This document shows, in pieces, positions 50,532 to 60,623 of a stretch of DNA of 64,000 nucleotides (the stretch's first letter is position 1; each line of letters begins with the position of its first letter). Where the stretch lies: positions 1 through 64,000 of the forward strand of contig JAEZYE010000052.1 in the NCBI GenBank assembly GCA_023419315.1, given 5' to 3'. A model generated the notes under the pieces. That model saw nothing but the letters and a program-made list of their open reading frames with translations, was not told the DNA's origin and searched no databases. The position numbers were made by a program, and so were the translations under genes. Origin of the DNA: Pseudomonadota bacterium. GTDB taxonomy: Bacteria; Pseudomonadota; Gammaproteobacteria; Xanthomonadales; Xanthomonadaceae.

Positions 50532-52369
50532 GCCTGATCCAGGAGTTCGCGGTTGCGCACCGCGCCCTTGTCCGCGCTGGTGGCGAGCAACGCATAGGCC
50601 TTGAGCGCGGTGGACACCTTGCGCGCACGCGGTTGCGCCGGCTTCCAGCCGGTCGCATCCTGCGTGGCGCGACGTGCGGCCAGTTCTTCGTCGCCGACGA
50701 GCAGATCGATGCGGCGTGCGGGAATGTCGATGCGGATAGCGTCACCGTCGCGCACAAGTCCGATCGCGCCCCCCGCCGCCGCTTCGGGTGACGCGTGTCC
50801 AATTGAAAGCCCCGACGTGCCTCCCGAGAAACGGCCGTCAGTCAGCAATGCGCACTGCTTGCCCAGCCCTTTCGATTTCAGATAGCTGGTCGGATACAGC
50901 ATTTCCTGCATGCCCGGCCCGCCCTTCGGACCTTCGTAGCGGATCACCACCACGTCCCCCGGCCTGACCTCATCACCGAGAATGCCTTTCACCGCCGCGT
51001 CCTGGCTTTCGTACACACGTGCAGTGCCATCGAACACGTGGATGGATTCATCCACGCCCGCGGTCTTCACCACGCAACCATCCTGCGCGATGTTGCCGTA
51101 GAGCACCGCCAGGCCGCCTTCGGCCGAGTACGCGTGCGACACCGCGCGTATGCAGCCCGCTGCGCGATCACGATCCAGATCCGGCCAGCGCGTGTCCTGG
51201 CTGAAGGCTACCTGCGTCGGAATGCCGGCCGGTCCCGCGCGATAGAACGCATGCACGCCGGGATCTTCAGTCAACCCGACGTCCCATTGCCTGATCGCAT
51301 CTCCCAGCGTTTTCGCGTGCACGGTCGGCACGTCCGCATGCAACAGTCCGCCGCGCTGCAGTTCGCCGAGGATGGCCATGATGCCTCCGGCACGATGCAC
51401 GTCCTCGATGTGGTACTTCTGCGTGTTCGGCGCCACCTTGCACAGCTGCGGCACGCGTCGCGACAGGCGATCGATGTCGCGCATGCCGAAATCCACTTCC
51501 GCCTCCTGCGCGGCCGCCAGCAGGTGCAGGATCGTGTTGGTCGATCCGCCCATCGCGATGTCCAGCGTCATCGCGTTCTCGAATGCTTCCAACGTCGCGA
51601 TGCCGCGCGGCAGCGCGGTGGAATCTTCGGCGCCGTACCAGCGGTGGCACAGTTCCACGACAAGGCGGCCGGCGCGCTTGAACAAGGCTTCGCGATCCGC
51701 ATGGGTGGCCAGCACCGTGCCGTTGCCCGGAAGCGACAGTCCGAGCGCTTCGGTCAGGCAGTTCATCGAGTTGGCGGTGAACATGCCCGAACACGATCCG
51801 CACGTCGGACAGGCACTGCGCTCGACGGCGGCGACCTGCTCGTCGCTCGCGTCCGGATCGGCCGCCATGACCATGGCATCGACGAGATCCAGTTTGTGAT
51901 CGGCCAACCGCGTCTTGCCCGCTTCCATCGGTCCGCCGGATACGAACACGGTTGGAATATTGAGCCGCAGCGCCGCCATCAGCATGCCGGGGGTGATCTT
52001 GTCGCAGTTCGAAATGCAGACCAGCGCATCGGCGCAATGCGCGTTGACCATGTACTCGACCGAATCGGCGATCACCTCCCGGCTCGGCAGCGAATAGAGC
52101 ATGCCGTCGTGTCCCATCGCGATGCCGTCATCGACGGCGATCGTGTCGAACTCCTTGGCGACGCCGCCCACGCGTTCGATCTCGCGCGCCACGAGCTGGC
52201 CCAGATCCTTGAGATGCACATGGCCCGGCACGAACTGCGTGAACGAATTGGCGATCGCGATGATCGGCTTCTGGAAATCGCCGTCGGTCATGCCGGTCGC
52301 GCGCCACAAGGCACGCGCGCCCGCCATGTTGCGGCCATGGGTCGAGGTCTTGGATCGGTAATCGGGCAT
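50528..52369 (-). CDS. ilvD: Dihydroxy-acid dehydratase
   Basis: IlvD dehydrates 2,3-dihydroxy-isovalerate and -methylvalerate to the keto acids preceding valine and isoleucine. The 613-aa protein has iron-sulfur ligands in CISNCDKITPGM and CPTCGSCSGMFTANSMNCL, and the C-terminal GRFSGGTSGLSIGHASPEAA. ATG 52369 gives the expected N-terminus (MPDYRSKTSTHGRNMAGAR). It is divergent from ilvC, with the attenuator region between. A PhnD-like gene overlaps its end. Confidence 0.97.
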   Translation of the reverse strand: MPDYRSKTSTHGRNMAGARALWRATGMTDGDFQKPIIAIANSFTQFVPGHVHLKDLGQLVAREIERVGGVAKEFDTIAVDDGIAMGHDGMLYSLPSREVIADSVEYMVNAHCADALVCISNCDKITPGMLMAALRLNIPTVFVSGGPMEAGKTRLADHKLDLVDAMVMAADPDASDEQVAAVERSACPTCGSCSGMFTANSMNCLTEALGLSLPGNGTVLATHADREALFKRAGRLVVELCHRWYGAEDSTALPRGIATLEAFENAMTLDIAMGGSTNTILHLLAAAQEAEVDFGMRDIDRLSRRVPQLCKVAPNTQKYHIEDVHRAGGIMAILGELQRGGLLHADVPTVHAKTLGDAIRQWDVGLTEDPGVHAFYRAGPAGIPTQVAFSQDTRWPDLDRDRAAGCIRAVSHAYSAEGGLAVLYGNIAQDGCVVKTAGVDESIHVFDGTARVYESQDAAVKGILGDEVRPGDVVVIRYEGPKGGPGMQEMLYPTSYLKSKGLGKQCALLTDGRFSGGTSGLSIGHASPEAAAGGAIGLVRDGDAIRIDIPARRIDLLVGDEELAARRATQDATGWKPAQPRARKVSTALKAYALLATSADKGAVRNRELLDQA

Positions 52370-52495
52370 CGTCGTTCGAACTTGCGAGAGGTGCGTCGGG
52401 GCGCGATTCTGCAGCGTGCGCTTGGTTGCAGCTGCAACCATCAATGGCGCTGTGCACCGGCCATCGGGACATTACAGAAATTTTTTGCGGTGCGC

Positions 52496-52524
52496 TTGAC
52501 AAGGTTGGAATCGGCGTGTTTCTC
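52496..52524 (+). promoter_or_regulatory. Possible promoter of the ilv-leu operon
   Basis: TTGACA at 52496-52501 is a perfect -35; 17 bases later TTTCTC is a weak -10. It lies 45 bases before the leader peptide start, the right place for an attenuated operon. Confidence 0.4.
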
Positions 52525-52568
52525 TTGCCCGCATGTTGCATTGCCACACGCCCCTGACCGATGAACCC

Positions 52569-52652
52569 ATGACCGCCTCGCCGGCGGCCAGCGTTGTTCT
52601 CGTCCTCGTCCTTATTACCTCGCCAACAGGTGCGGGACGAACCGGCGTGTAA
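52569..52652 (+). CDS. ilv-leu leader peptide (27 aa)
   Basis: The short frame from ATG 52569 to TAA contains the run VVLVLVLI at codons 9-16 (four Val, three Leu, one Ile). It is followed within 30 bases by a strong terminator and then by ilvC. This is the layout of branched-chain amino acid attenuation: ribosome stalling at these codons when charged tRNAs are scarce lets the antiterminator form. No strong ribosome site is seen, which is common for leaders. Confidence 0.85.
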   Translation: MTASPAASVVLVLVLITSPTGAGRTGV

Positions 52653-52707
52653 GCAGAAACAAACGCCAGATTCGCAAAACCCCGCACCGAAAAGTGCGGG
52701 GTTTTTT
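52629..52707 (+). terminator. Attenuator: antiterminator and terminator before ilvC
   Basis: The terminator is CCCCGCAC (52680-52687) paired with GTGCGGGG (52694-52701), followed by TTTTTT. An alternative partner, GGTGCGGG at 52629-52636 within the last leader codons, is perfectly complementary to CCCGCACC at 52681-52688. Pairing there destroys the terminator. Ribosome position in the leader should choose between the two. Confidence 0.85.
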
Positions 52708-52755
52708 GTTGCCGCAGTTTCGACCTCAACCCATCCGTACAAGGAACTTCGCCAG

Positions 52756-53769
52756 ATGACCGCCACCGCCACTTCCCTCCCGCAACCCCGCATCGCCATC
52801 GTCGGTTATGGCAGCCAGGGCCGCGCGCACGCGTTGAACCTGCGCGAGTCCGGCTTCGATGTGACGGTCGGCCTGCGTCCCGGTGGTCCGACCGAAGCCA
52901 AGGCGCAGGCCGATGGCTTCGTGGTGAAGACGCCGGCCGAGGCGGTCAAGGACGCCGATCTCGTCGCCGTGCTGACGCCCGACATGGTGCAGAAGCAGAT
53001 CTACAACGACGTCCTGGCGCCGAACATGAAGCAAGGCGCCTGCCTGCTGTTCGCGCATGGATTGAATGTCCATTACGGCCTGATCACGCCGCGCGAGGAT
53101 CTGGACGTCGTGCTGGTCGCGCCGAAGGGCCCGGGCGCGCTGGTGCGTCGCGAATACGAAATCGGCCGCGGCGTGCCCTGCATCTACGCCGTGCACCAGG
53201 ACAAGAGCGGCCAGGCCGAAGCGCTGGCGCTGGCGTATGCCGGTGGACTGGGCGGCGCGCGCGCCAACATCATCAAGACCACGTTCAAGGAAGAAACCGA
53301 GACCGATCTGTTCGGCGAACAGGCGGTGCTGTGCGGCGGTGCGTCCTCGCTGGTGCAGGCCGGGTTCGAAACCCTGGTGGAAGCCGGTTACCAACCGGAG
53401 ATCGCCTACTACGAAGTACTGCACGAGCTGAAGCTGATCGTGGATCTGTTCTACGAAGGCGGCATCACCCGCATGCTGGAATTCGTTTCCGAAACTGCGC
53501 AGTACGGCGACTACGTGAGCGGCCCGCGCGTGATCGATGCCGGCACCAAGGCGCGCATGAAAGACGTGCTGAAAGACATCCAGGACGGCACTTTCACGCG
53601 CAACTGGATTGCCGAGTACGAAGCCGGCCTGCCGAACTACAAGAAGTACAAGCAGGCCGATCTGGAGCATCCGATCGAAGCGGTCGGCAAGCGCCTGCGC
53701 GCCAAAATGGTGTGGCTGCAGGCCAATGCCTCCCAGGCCGATACGGATCAACAGGCCGCCGCCGCATGA
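52756..53769 (+). CDS. ilvC: Ketol-acid reductoisomerase
   Basis: IlvC rearranges and reduces acetolactate and acetohydroxybutyrate with NADPH. The 337-aa class I enzyme has IAIVGYGSQGRAHALNLR (cofactor site), VLTPDMVQKQIYNDV, VAPKGPGALVRREY, and the C-terminal knotted domain with ETETDLFGEQAVLCGG and EIAYYEVLHELKLIVDL (metal-binding Asp and Glu). It is the first structural gene behind the attenuator and overlaps ilvG by four bases. Confidence 0.97.
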   Translation: MTATATSLPQPRIAIVGYGSQGRAHALNLRESGFDVTVGLRPGGPTEAKAQADGFVVKTPAEAVKDADLVAVLTPDMVQKQIYNDVLAPNMKQGACLLFAHGLNVHYGLITPREDLDVVLVAPKGPGALVRREYEIGRGVPCIYAVHQDKSGQAEALALAYAGGLGGARANIIKTTFKEETETDLFGEQAVLCGGASSLVQAGFETLVEAGYQPEIAYYEVLHELKLIVDLFYEGGITRMLEFVSETAQYGDYVSGPRVIDAGTKARMKDVLKDIQDGTFTRNWIAEYEAGLPNYKKYKQADLEHPIEAVGKRLRAKMVWLQANASQADTDQQAAAA

Positions 53770-55490
53770 ACGCCGATGCTGCCACTGCTCCACGCAATGG
53801 CGCCGCCTGGCTGATCCGCGCACTGGAGGCCGAAGGCGTGGATACGCTGTTCGGCTATCCGGGCGGCACCATCATGCCGTTCTACGACGCGCTGGTGGAT
53901 TCGGGGCTGAAGCACATCCTGGTGCGCCACGAGCAGGGCGCCGCACTGGCCGCCAACGGCTATGCGCGTGCGAGCGGAAAGGTTGGCGTCTGCGTCGCGA
54001 CCTCCGGCCCGGGTGCATCCAATCTGATCACCGGCATCGCTGACGCGATGCTGGATTCGGTGCCGATGATCTGCCTGACCGGGCAGGTCGCGACGCCGCT
54101 GATGGGTACGGATGCCTTCCAGGAGCTGGATGTGTTCGGCCTGACCCTGCCCATCGTCAAGCACAGTTTCATCGCGCGACGTGTCGAGGATCTGCCGGAA
54201 ATGGTCCGCGAGGCCTTCCGCATCGCGCGCGAAGGACGGCCCGGCCCGGTGCTGATCGATTTGCCCAAGGATGTGCAGATGGCCGATGCCTCGCATCTGC
54301 CCGTACACCTCCCGGCATCGGTGGATCCGATTCCGGCGCCCGCCGATGAGCAGCTGGCCGAAGCCCTCGCCGCGATGGCCGGCGCGGAAAAGCCGGTGAT
54401 CTACGGGGGCGGCGGCATCGCGCTGGCGAACGCGGTGGAGACCTTCCGTCAGTTCGTCGACGCCACGCGCATCCCGACCGTGCTGACGCTGCGCGGCCTG
54501 GGCGCACTGCCAAGCCAGCATCCGCAATTCCTGGGCATGCTGGGGATGCATGGCACGCGCGCGGCGAACATTGCCGTACAGGAAGCCGATCTGCTGATCG
54601 TCGTCGGCGCGCGATTCGACGACCGCGCCACCGGCAAGCTGAGCGAGTTCGCGCCGTTCGCCCGTGTCATCCATCTGGACGCCGACGCGTACGAAATATC
54701 CAAGCTGCGCAAGGCCGACATCGCCATTCCCGGCGACGTGGCGGCCAGCCTGCGCACGCTGAGCGCGGCGCGCAGCACCTGCGAGGACTGGCGCAAGCGT
54801 TGCACATCGCATCGCGAACGCCATGGCTTCCGTTACGACGCGCCCGGCAGCGACATCTACGCGCCCGGCCTGCTGAAGCGACTGAGCGAAGTGGCGCCGG
54901 CGGACACGATCATCGCCTGCGATGTCGGCCAGCATCAGATGTGGGTGGCGCAGCACTGCAAGTTCAACCATCCGCGCAATCATCTGACCAGCGGCGCACT
55001 GGGCACGATGGGCTTCGGTCTGCCGGCCGCCATGGGAGCGCAGTTCGCCTGCCCGGATCGCACCGTCGTGCTGGTCAGCGGCGATGGCAGTTTCATGATG
55101 AACGTGCAGGAGCTGGCGACGATCGCCCGTTGCCGTCTGCCAGTGAAGATCGTGCTGCTGGACAACAGCGCCCTGGGCATGGTCCGGCAATGGCAGGAAC
55201 TGTTCTTCGCCGAGCGCTACAGCGAGATCGATCTGTCGGACAACCCCGATTTCGCGGCGCTGGCGCGCGTGTTCGGCATTCCGGCACAACGCATCGAACT
55301 GCGCAGCCAGGTCGATGACGCGCTAGCGGCGCTGCTGGCGCAGCCCGGTCCGGCGCTGCTGCATGTCGCCATCGACATCAAGGCCAACGTCTGGCCGCTG
55401 GTGCCGCCCAACCACGCCAACAGCTCGATGCTGGAAGCCAATCCCGCCAAGCAGCGTCCGGAGCCCTCCTCCCATGCGATACCGGCTTGA
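53766..55490 (+). CDS. ilvG: Acetolactate synthase large subunit
   Basis: The 574-aa thiamine-pyrophosphate enzyme condenses pyruvate with pyruvate or 2-ketobutyrate, the first common step to valine, leucine and isoleucine. It shows GVDTLFGYPGGTIMPFYDAL, HEQGAALAANGYARA with catalytic Glu, and the cofactor motif VLVSGDGSFMMNVQELATI. ATGA overlaps the ilvC stop, and its 3' end overlaps ilvM by 17 bases, so catalytic and regulatory subunits are made together. Confidence 0.96.
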   Translation: MNADAATAPRNGAAWLIRALEAEGVDTLFGYPGGTIMPFYDALVDSGLKHILVRHEQGAALAANGYARASGKVGVCVATSGPGASNLITGIADAMLDSVPMICLTGQVATPLMGTDAFQELDVFGLTLPIVKHSFIARRVEDLPEMVREAFRIAREGRPGPVLIDLPKDVQMADASHLPVHLPASVDPIPAPADEQLAEALAAMAGAEKPVIYGGGGIALANAVETFRQFVDATRIPTVLTLRGLGALPSQHPQFLGMLGMHGTRAANIAVQEADLLIVVGARFDDRATGKLSEFAPFARVIHLDADAYEISKLRKADIAIPGDVAASLRTLSAARSTCEDWRKRCTSHRERHGFRYDAPGSDIYAPGLLKRLSEVAPADTIIACDVGQHQMWVAQHCKFNHPRNHLTSGALGTMGFGLPAAMGAQFACPDRTVVLVSGDGSFMMNVQELATIARCRLPVKIVLLDNSALGMVRQWQELFFAERYSEIDLSDNPDFAALARVFGIPAQRIELRSQVDDALAALLAQPGPALLHVAIDIKANVWPLVPPNHANSSMLEANPAKQRPEPSSHAIPA

Positions 55491-55719
55491 CCTGGTGTTG
55501 AAGCCCGCCGAAGGCGCGCTGACGCGCGTGATCGGCATGGCCGAACGTCGCGGCTTCGCGCCGCGCGCGATCAACGGCGAACCCGCGCTGTCCGATGGAC
55601 GCTGGCGCGTGCAGCTGGTGGTCGATGGCCAGCGGCCGCCGGAAGCACTGCGCCTGCAGATGCAGAAAATCTACGACTGCGAATCCGTCGAAGTGACCGC
55701 ACTGGACGTGCAGCCATGA
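55474..55719 (+). CDS. ilvM: Acetolactate synthase small regulatory subunit (IlvM-like)
   Basis: An 81-aa protein of the IlvM type with one ACT-like domain: RYRLDLVLKPAEGALTRVIG, MAERRGFAPRAING, and CESVEVTALDV. Single-ACT small subunits bind the large subunit and set its activity and feedback response. It starts inside the 3' end of ilvG. A further small frame (55716) overlaps its stop. Confidence 0.9.
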   Translation: MRYRLDLVLKPAEGALTRVIGMAERRGFAPRAINGEPALSDGRWRVQLVVDGQRPPEALRLQMQKIYDCESVEVTALDVQP

Positions 55720-55886
55720 ACGTCGTCGCCAGGACCGTCGGCATCATCCGCGAACCGTCGTGCGTGTCTCTCGCTCATCCGCATGCTTCAAGCGTGCAAT
55801 CCAGCCAGCGGAGGTCGGTTCTTCCCGCATCCGGAACGTGCGCCGGTCCGCGGCGTTTCCTTCATCGGTCGGCGCCCCATGCCTGA
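55716..55886 (+). CDS. Bridging mini-frame between ilvM and ilvA (56 aa)
   Basis: A 56-codon frame whose ATG overlaps the ilvM stop (ATGA) and whose stop lies eight bases inside the ilvA start. The product (Arg/Ser-rich, no hydrophobic core) looks like no known protein. It may serve only to carry ribosomes across the gap to ilvA. It may also be accidental, since such gaps are often open in GC-rich DNA. Confidence 0.3.
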   Translation: MNVVARTVGIIREPSCVSLAHPHASSVQSSQRRSVLPASGTCAGPRRFLHRSAPHA

Positions 55887-56997
55887 CGCCGGCCGCGCCT
55901 CCGCGAACGAAGAAAGCGACGTCGGCGACGTTCGCGTCGGCGTGGCCGATGTACTGGCGGCACAGGCGCGACTGCGCCGCTATCTGCCTGAAACCCCGCT
56001 CCATCACGCCGAGCGCTTCGGTGTGATGCTGAAACTGGAAAACCTGCAACGCACCGGTTCGTACAAGGTGCGCGGTGCGTTGAACGCCCTGCTCGCGGCA
56101 CGCGAGCGCGGTGATCGTCGTCCGGTGATCTGCGCGTCCGCAGGAAACCACGCGCAAGGCGTCGCCTGGGCTGCGTACCGGCTGGGTGTGCAGGCGATCA
56201 CGGTGATGCCGCACGGCGCGCCGGAAACCAAGATCGCGGGTGTCGCGCACTGGGGCGCCACGGTCCGCCAGCATGGCGACAGCTACGACGAAGCGTTCGC
56301 GTTCGCACGCGAACTGGCCGAACAGAACGGTTACCGCTTCCTGTCGGCGTTCGATGATCCGGACGTCATTGCCGGCCAGGGCACCGTCGGCATCGAGATC
56401 GCACCACATGCGCCGGATGTGGTGATCGTTCCGATCGGCGGCGGCGGCCTGGCCTCCGGCGTCGCTTTGGCGCTGAAGTCACAGGGTGTGCGCGTGATCG
56501 GCGCCCAGGTCGAAGGCGTGGATTCGATGGCCCGCGCGATCCGTGGCGATGTCGCTGCCGTCGATCCCGCCGCCTCGCTGGCGGACGGCGTGCGCGTGAA
56601 GGTGCCCGGCTTCATCACGCGTCGCCTGTGCGCGCGGCTGCTGGACGACGTAGTCATCGTGCGCGAGGCCGAGCTGCACGAGACGCTGGTCCGCCTGGCG
56701 CTGGAGGAACACGTCATCGCCGAAGGCGCCGGCGCATTGGCCCTGGCCGCCGGCCGCCGCGTCGCCGGCAAACGCAAGTGCGCCGTGGTCTCCGGCGGCA
56801 ACATCGATGCGGGCGTGCTCGCGCGCGTGCTGTCCGAAGTGCGGCCACGGCCGCCGCGCAAACCGCGCAGGCGCAATCGCGAAGGCGAGCCTTCCCTTGC
56901 ATTGCCTGCACCGACTCCCCTCACTTCCCTTTCCATCACAGCGCCTGCATCCAGACCCCGCCGCGCTGTCGCCGTCGCAGAGGAATCCCGCTGGTGA
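55879..56997 (+). CDS. ilvA: Threonine dehydratase (short, without ACT regulatory domain)
   Basis: The PLP enzyme deaminates threonine to 2-ketobutyrate, the first step to isoleucine. It has RTGSYKVRGALNAL with the Schiff-base Lys, CASAGNHAQGVAWAA, and VPIGGGGLASGVAL for the PLP phosphate. The catalytic part ends near residue 325. No ACT-like regulatory domain follows, unlike biosynthetic IlvA of E. coli (about 514 aa), so it resembles the TdcB type used in this operon by relatives. The last 45 residues are Pro/Arg/Ser-rich and not conserved-looking. The stop overlaps leuA (GTGA). The start is uncertain; no good ribosome site. Confidence 0.9.
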   Translation: MPDAGRASANEESDVGDVRVGVADVLAAQARLRRYLPETPLHHAERFGVMLKLENLQRTGSYKVRGALNALLAARERGDRRPVICASAGNHAQGVAWAAYRLGVQAITVMPHGAPETKIAGVAHWGATVRQHGDSYDEAFAFARELAEQNGYRFLSAFDDPDVIAGQGTVGIEIAPHAPDVVIVPIGGGGLASGVALALKSQGVRVIGAQVEGVDSMARAIRGDVAAVDPAASLADGVRVKVPGFITRRLCARLLDDVVIVREAELHETLVRLALEEHVIAEGAGALALAAGRRVAGKRKCAVVSGGNIDAGVLARVLSEVRPRPPRKPRRRNREGEPSLALPAPTPLTSLSITAPASRPRRAVAVAEESRW

Positions 56998-58547
56998 ACA
57001 CGAACCCGCCTCCCCATCCGCAATACATCCGCATTTTCGACACCACGCTGCGCGACGGCGAACAGTCGCCCGGTTGCAGCATGACGCCGCAGCAGAAACT
57101 GGTGATGGCGCGCGACCTGGCCGAGCTGGGCGTGGATGTCATCGAAACCGGCTTCCCGGCCAGTTCGCAGTCCGATCGCGAAGCGCACGCATTGATCGCA
57201 CGCGAACTGCGCGACGCCACGCTGGCCGTGCTGTCGCGCTGCCTGCCCGGCGATATCGAAACGTCATTGCGCACGGTGCAGGCGGCGGCGCGACCGCGCC
57301 TGCACCTGTTCCTGTCCACCAGCCCGCTGCATCGCGAGCACAAGCTGCGCATGAGCCGCGAACAGGTACTGGAATCCGTGCATCGCCACGTGACGATGGC
57401 GCGCGCCCACATCGATGACATCGAGTTTTCCGCCGAAGACGCCACGCGCACCGAGGAAGACTTCCTGCATGAAGTGGTCGCCGCGGCCATCGCAGCCGGC
57501 GCGACCACCATCAACCTGCCGGATACGGTGGGCTTCACGACGCCCGAGGAGATCCGCGCGATGTTCCAGCGCGTCATCGCGCAGGTGCCCGGCGCCGACC
57601 GCGTGATCTTCAGCGCGCACTGCCACAACGATCTCGGCCTGGCGGTAGCGAACTCGCTGGCGGCGATCGAAGGCGGGGCGCGCCAGGTCGAAGGTTCCAT
57701 CAACGGTATCGGCGAACGCGCGGGCAACTGCGCCATCGAGGAAATCGTGATGGCGCTGAAAGTGCGGAACGCCTTCTACAACCTGGATACGCGCGTGGAC
57801 ACGCAGCGGATCGTTCCGACGTCGCAACTGCTCTCGCGCCTGGTCGGCATGCCGGTCCAGCGCAACAAGGCCATCGTCGGCGCCAATGCGTTCGCGCACG
57901 AGTCCGGCATCCATCAGCACGGCATGCTGCGCCATCGCGGCACCTACGAAATCATGCAGCCGCAGGACGTGGGCTGGCCTTCGTCGCAGATGGTGCTGGG
58001 CCGCCACAGCGGCCGGGCCGCGGTCGAGCAGCGCCTGCGCGCGCTGGGCTACTGGCTGGAAGAGGATGAGCTGAAGCTGGTGTTCGAACAGTTCAAGGCG
58101 CTGTGCGAAAAGCAGCGCGTGGTCGGCGATGCGGATCTGCAGGCATTGATGCAGGATGCTTCGGTCAGTGACGGCTATCGTCTGGCGTCGATGACGATCA
58201 GCGATGTCGGCAGCCGCGCCAACGCGCTGGTCGAGTTGTCGGACCCGGATGGCAATCGCGTCGCGGAGACCGCGCAGGGCAATGGGCCGGTCGATGCACT
58301 GTTCGGCGCGCTGGCCGCCGCGACCGGCGTGCAGCTGCAACTGGACAGCTACCAGGTGCACAGCGTCGGCATCGGCGCCGATGCGCGCGGCGAAGCCAGT
58401 CTGTCCGTGCGTTGCGATGGTGTCGAATACCAGGGCACGGGGACCAGCAAGGACATCATCGAGGCCAGCGCACTGGCGTGGCTGGATGTGGCCAACCGGC
58501 TGCTGCGCCATCGGCGCACGCCCAATGCGGAGATGGCGGCCGCATGA
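56994..58547 (+). CDS. leuA: 2-isopropylmalate synthase
   Basis: LeuA joins acetyl-CoA and 2-ketoisovalerate, the first committed leucine step. The 517-aa protein has IRIFDTTLRDGEQSPGCSM, the catalytic metal site HCHNDLGLAVANSLAAI, GANAFAHESGIHQHGML and a full C-terminal regulatory domain (to RVAETAQGNGPVDALF), so leucine feedback is likely. It starts at GTG 56994 with AGAGGA upstream, overlapping the ilvA stop. Confidence 0.97.
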   Translation: MNTNPPPHPQYIRIFDTTLRDGEQSPGCSMTPQQKLVMARDLAELGVDVIETGFPASSQSDREAHALIARELRDATLAVLSRCLPGDIETSLRTVQAAARPRLHLFLSTSPLHREHKLRMSREQVLESVHRHVTMARAHIDDIEFSAEDATRTEEDFLHEVVAAAIAAGATTINLPDTVGFTTPEEIRAMFQRVIAQVPGADRVIFSAHCHNDLGLAVANSLAAIEGGARQVEGSINGIGERAGNCAIEEIVMALKVRNAFYNLDTRVDTQRIVPTSQLLSRLVGMPVQRNKAIVGANAFAHESGIHQHGMLRHRGTYEIMQPQDVGWPSSQMVLGRHSGRAAVEQRLRALGYWLEEDELKLVFEQFKALCEKQRVVGDADLQALMQDASVSDGYRLASMTISDVGSRANALVELSDPDGNRVAETAQGNGPVDALFGALAAATGVQLQLDSYQVHSVGIGADARGEASLSVRCDGVEYQGTGTSKDIIEASALAWLDVANRLLRHRRTPNAEMAAA

Positions 58548-58620
58548 ACTTCCCGCACTGCACGTACATCGCCGCATCAAACGACGCCCACTTCCACCGC
58601 GCATACGGATTCCCGTCCCC

Positions 58621-58624
<4 letters not shown>
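58544..58624 (+). CDS. Bridging mini-frame between leuA and leuC (26 aa)
   Basis: A 26-codon frame that overlaps both the leuA stop (ATGA at 58544) and the leuC start (ATGA at 58621). It fills the whole spacer exactly. No ribosome site and no recognisable protein features are seen. It probably keeps ribosomes on the message for coupled translation of leuC; chance cannot be excluded. Confidence 0.4.
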
Positions 58625-60041
<1,417 letters not shown>

Positions 60042-60042
<1 letters not shown>

Positions 60043-60623
60043 TGGACGGGTTCCGCGAAGTGAAGTCGCGCAGCATCGTGCTGCGCCAGACCAACATCGA
60101 TACCGACCAGATCATTCCGGCACGCTTCCTTTCCACGACGGAACGCGCCGGGCTCGGGAAGCACGCCTTCAATGACTGGCGCTGGAGGGCTGACGGCACG
60201 CCGAATCCTGATTTTCCGTTCAACCAGCCGGACAACGCCGGGCGGCGGATTCTTCTGGCCGGCCGCAATTTCGGCTGCGGCTCATCGCGCGAGCATGCGC
60301 CGTGGGCACTGACGGATCTCGGCCTGCGCGCCATCGTCAGCAGCGAGATCGCCGACATCTTCCGCAACAACAGTCTGAAGAACGGGCTGGTGCCGATCGT
60401 CCTGGACGAGGCCGATGTGCAGCAGCTGATGGAGCGACCGGACGACGAACTGACCATCGACATCGCCCGCCGCGAACTGCGCACGCCCGCCGGACGCATC
60501 TACCCGTTTCCGCTGGACGCCTTCGCCCGGACATGCCTGCTCGAAGGCGTGGACGAACTGGGATATCTGCTGGCCCGACAGGCCGACATCGAACATTACG
60601 AGGACACCCGCCATGCGCGCTGA
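60042..60623 (+). CDS. leuD: 3-isopropylmalate dehydratase small subunit
   Basis: The 193-aa small subunit completes the LeuCD hydro-lyase. It has the conserved NIDTDQIIPARFL, LAGRNFGCGSSREHAPWAL, and SEIADIFRNNSLKNGLVPI. ATG 60042 is preceded by AAGGAGG; GTG 60039 is an alternative. It overlaps leuB by 11 bases. Confidence 0.96.
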
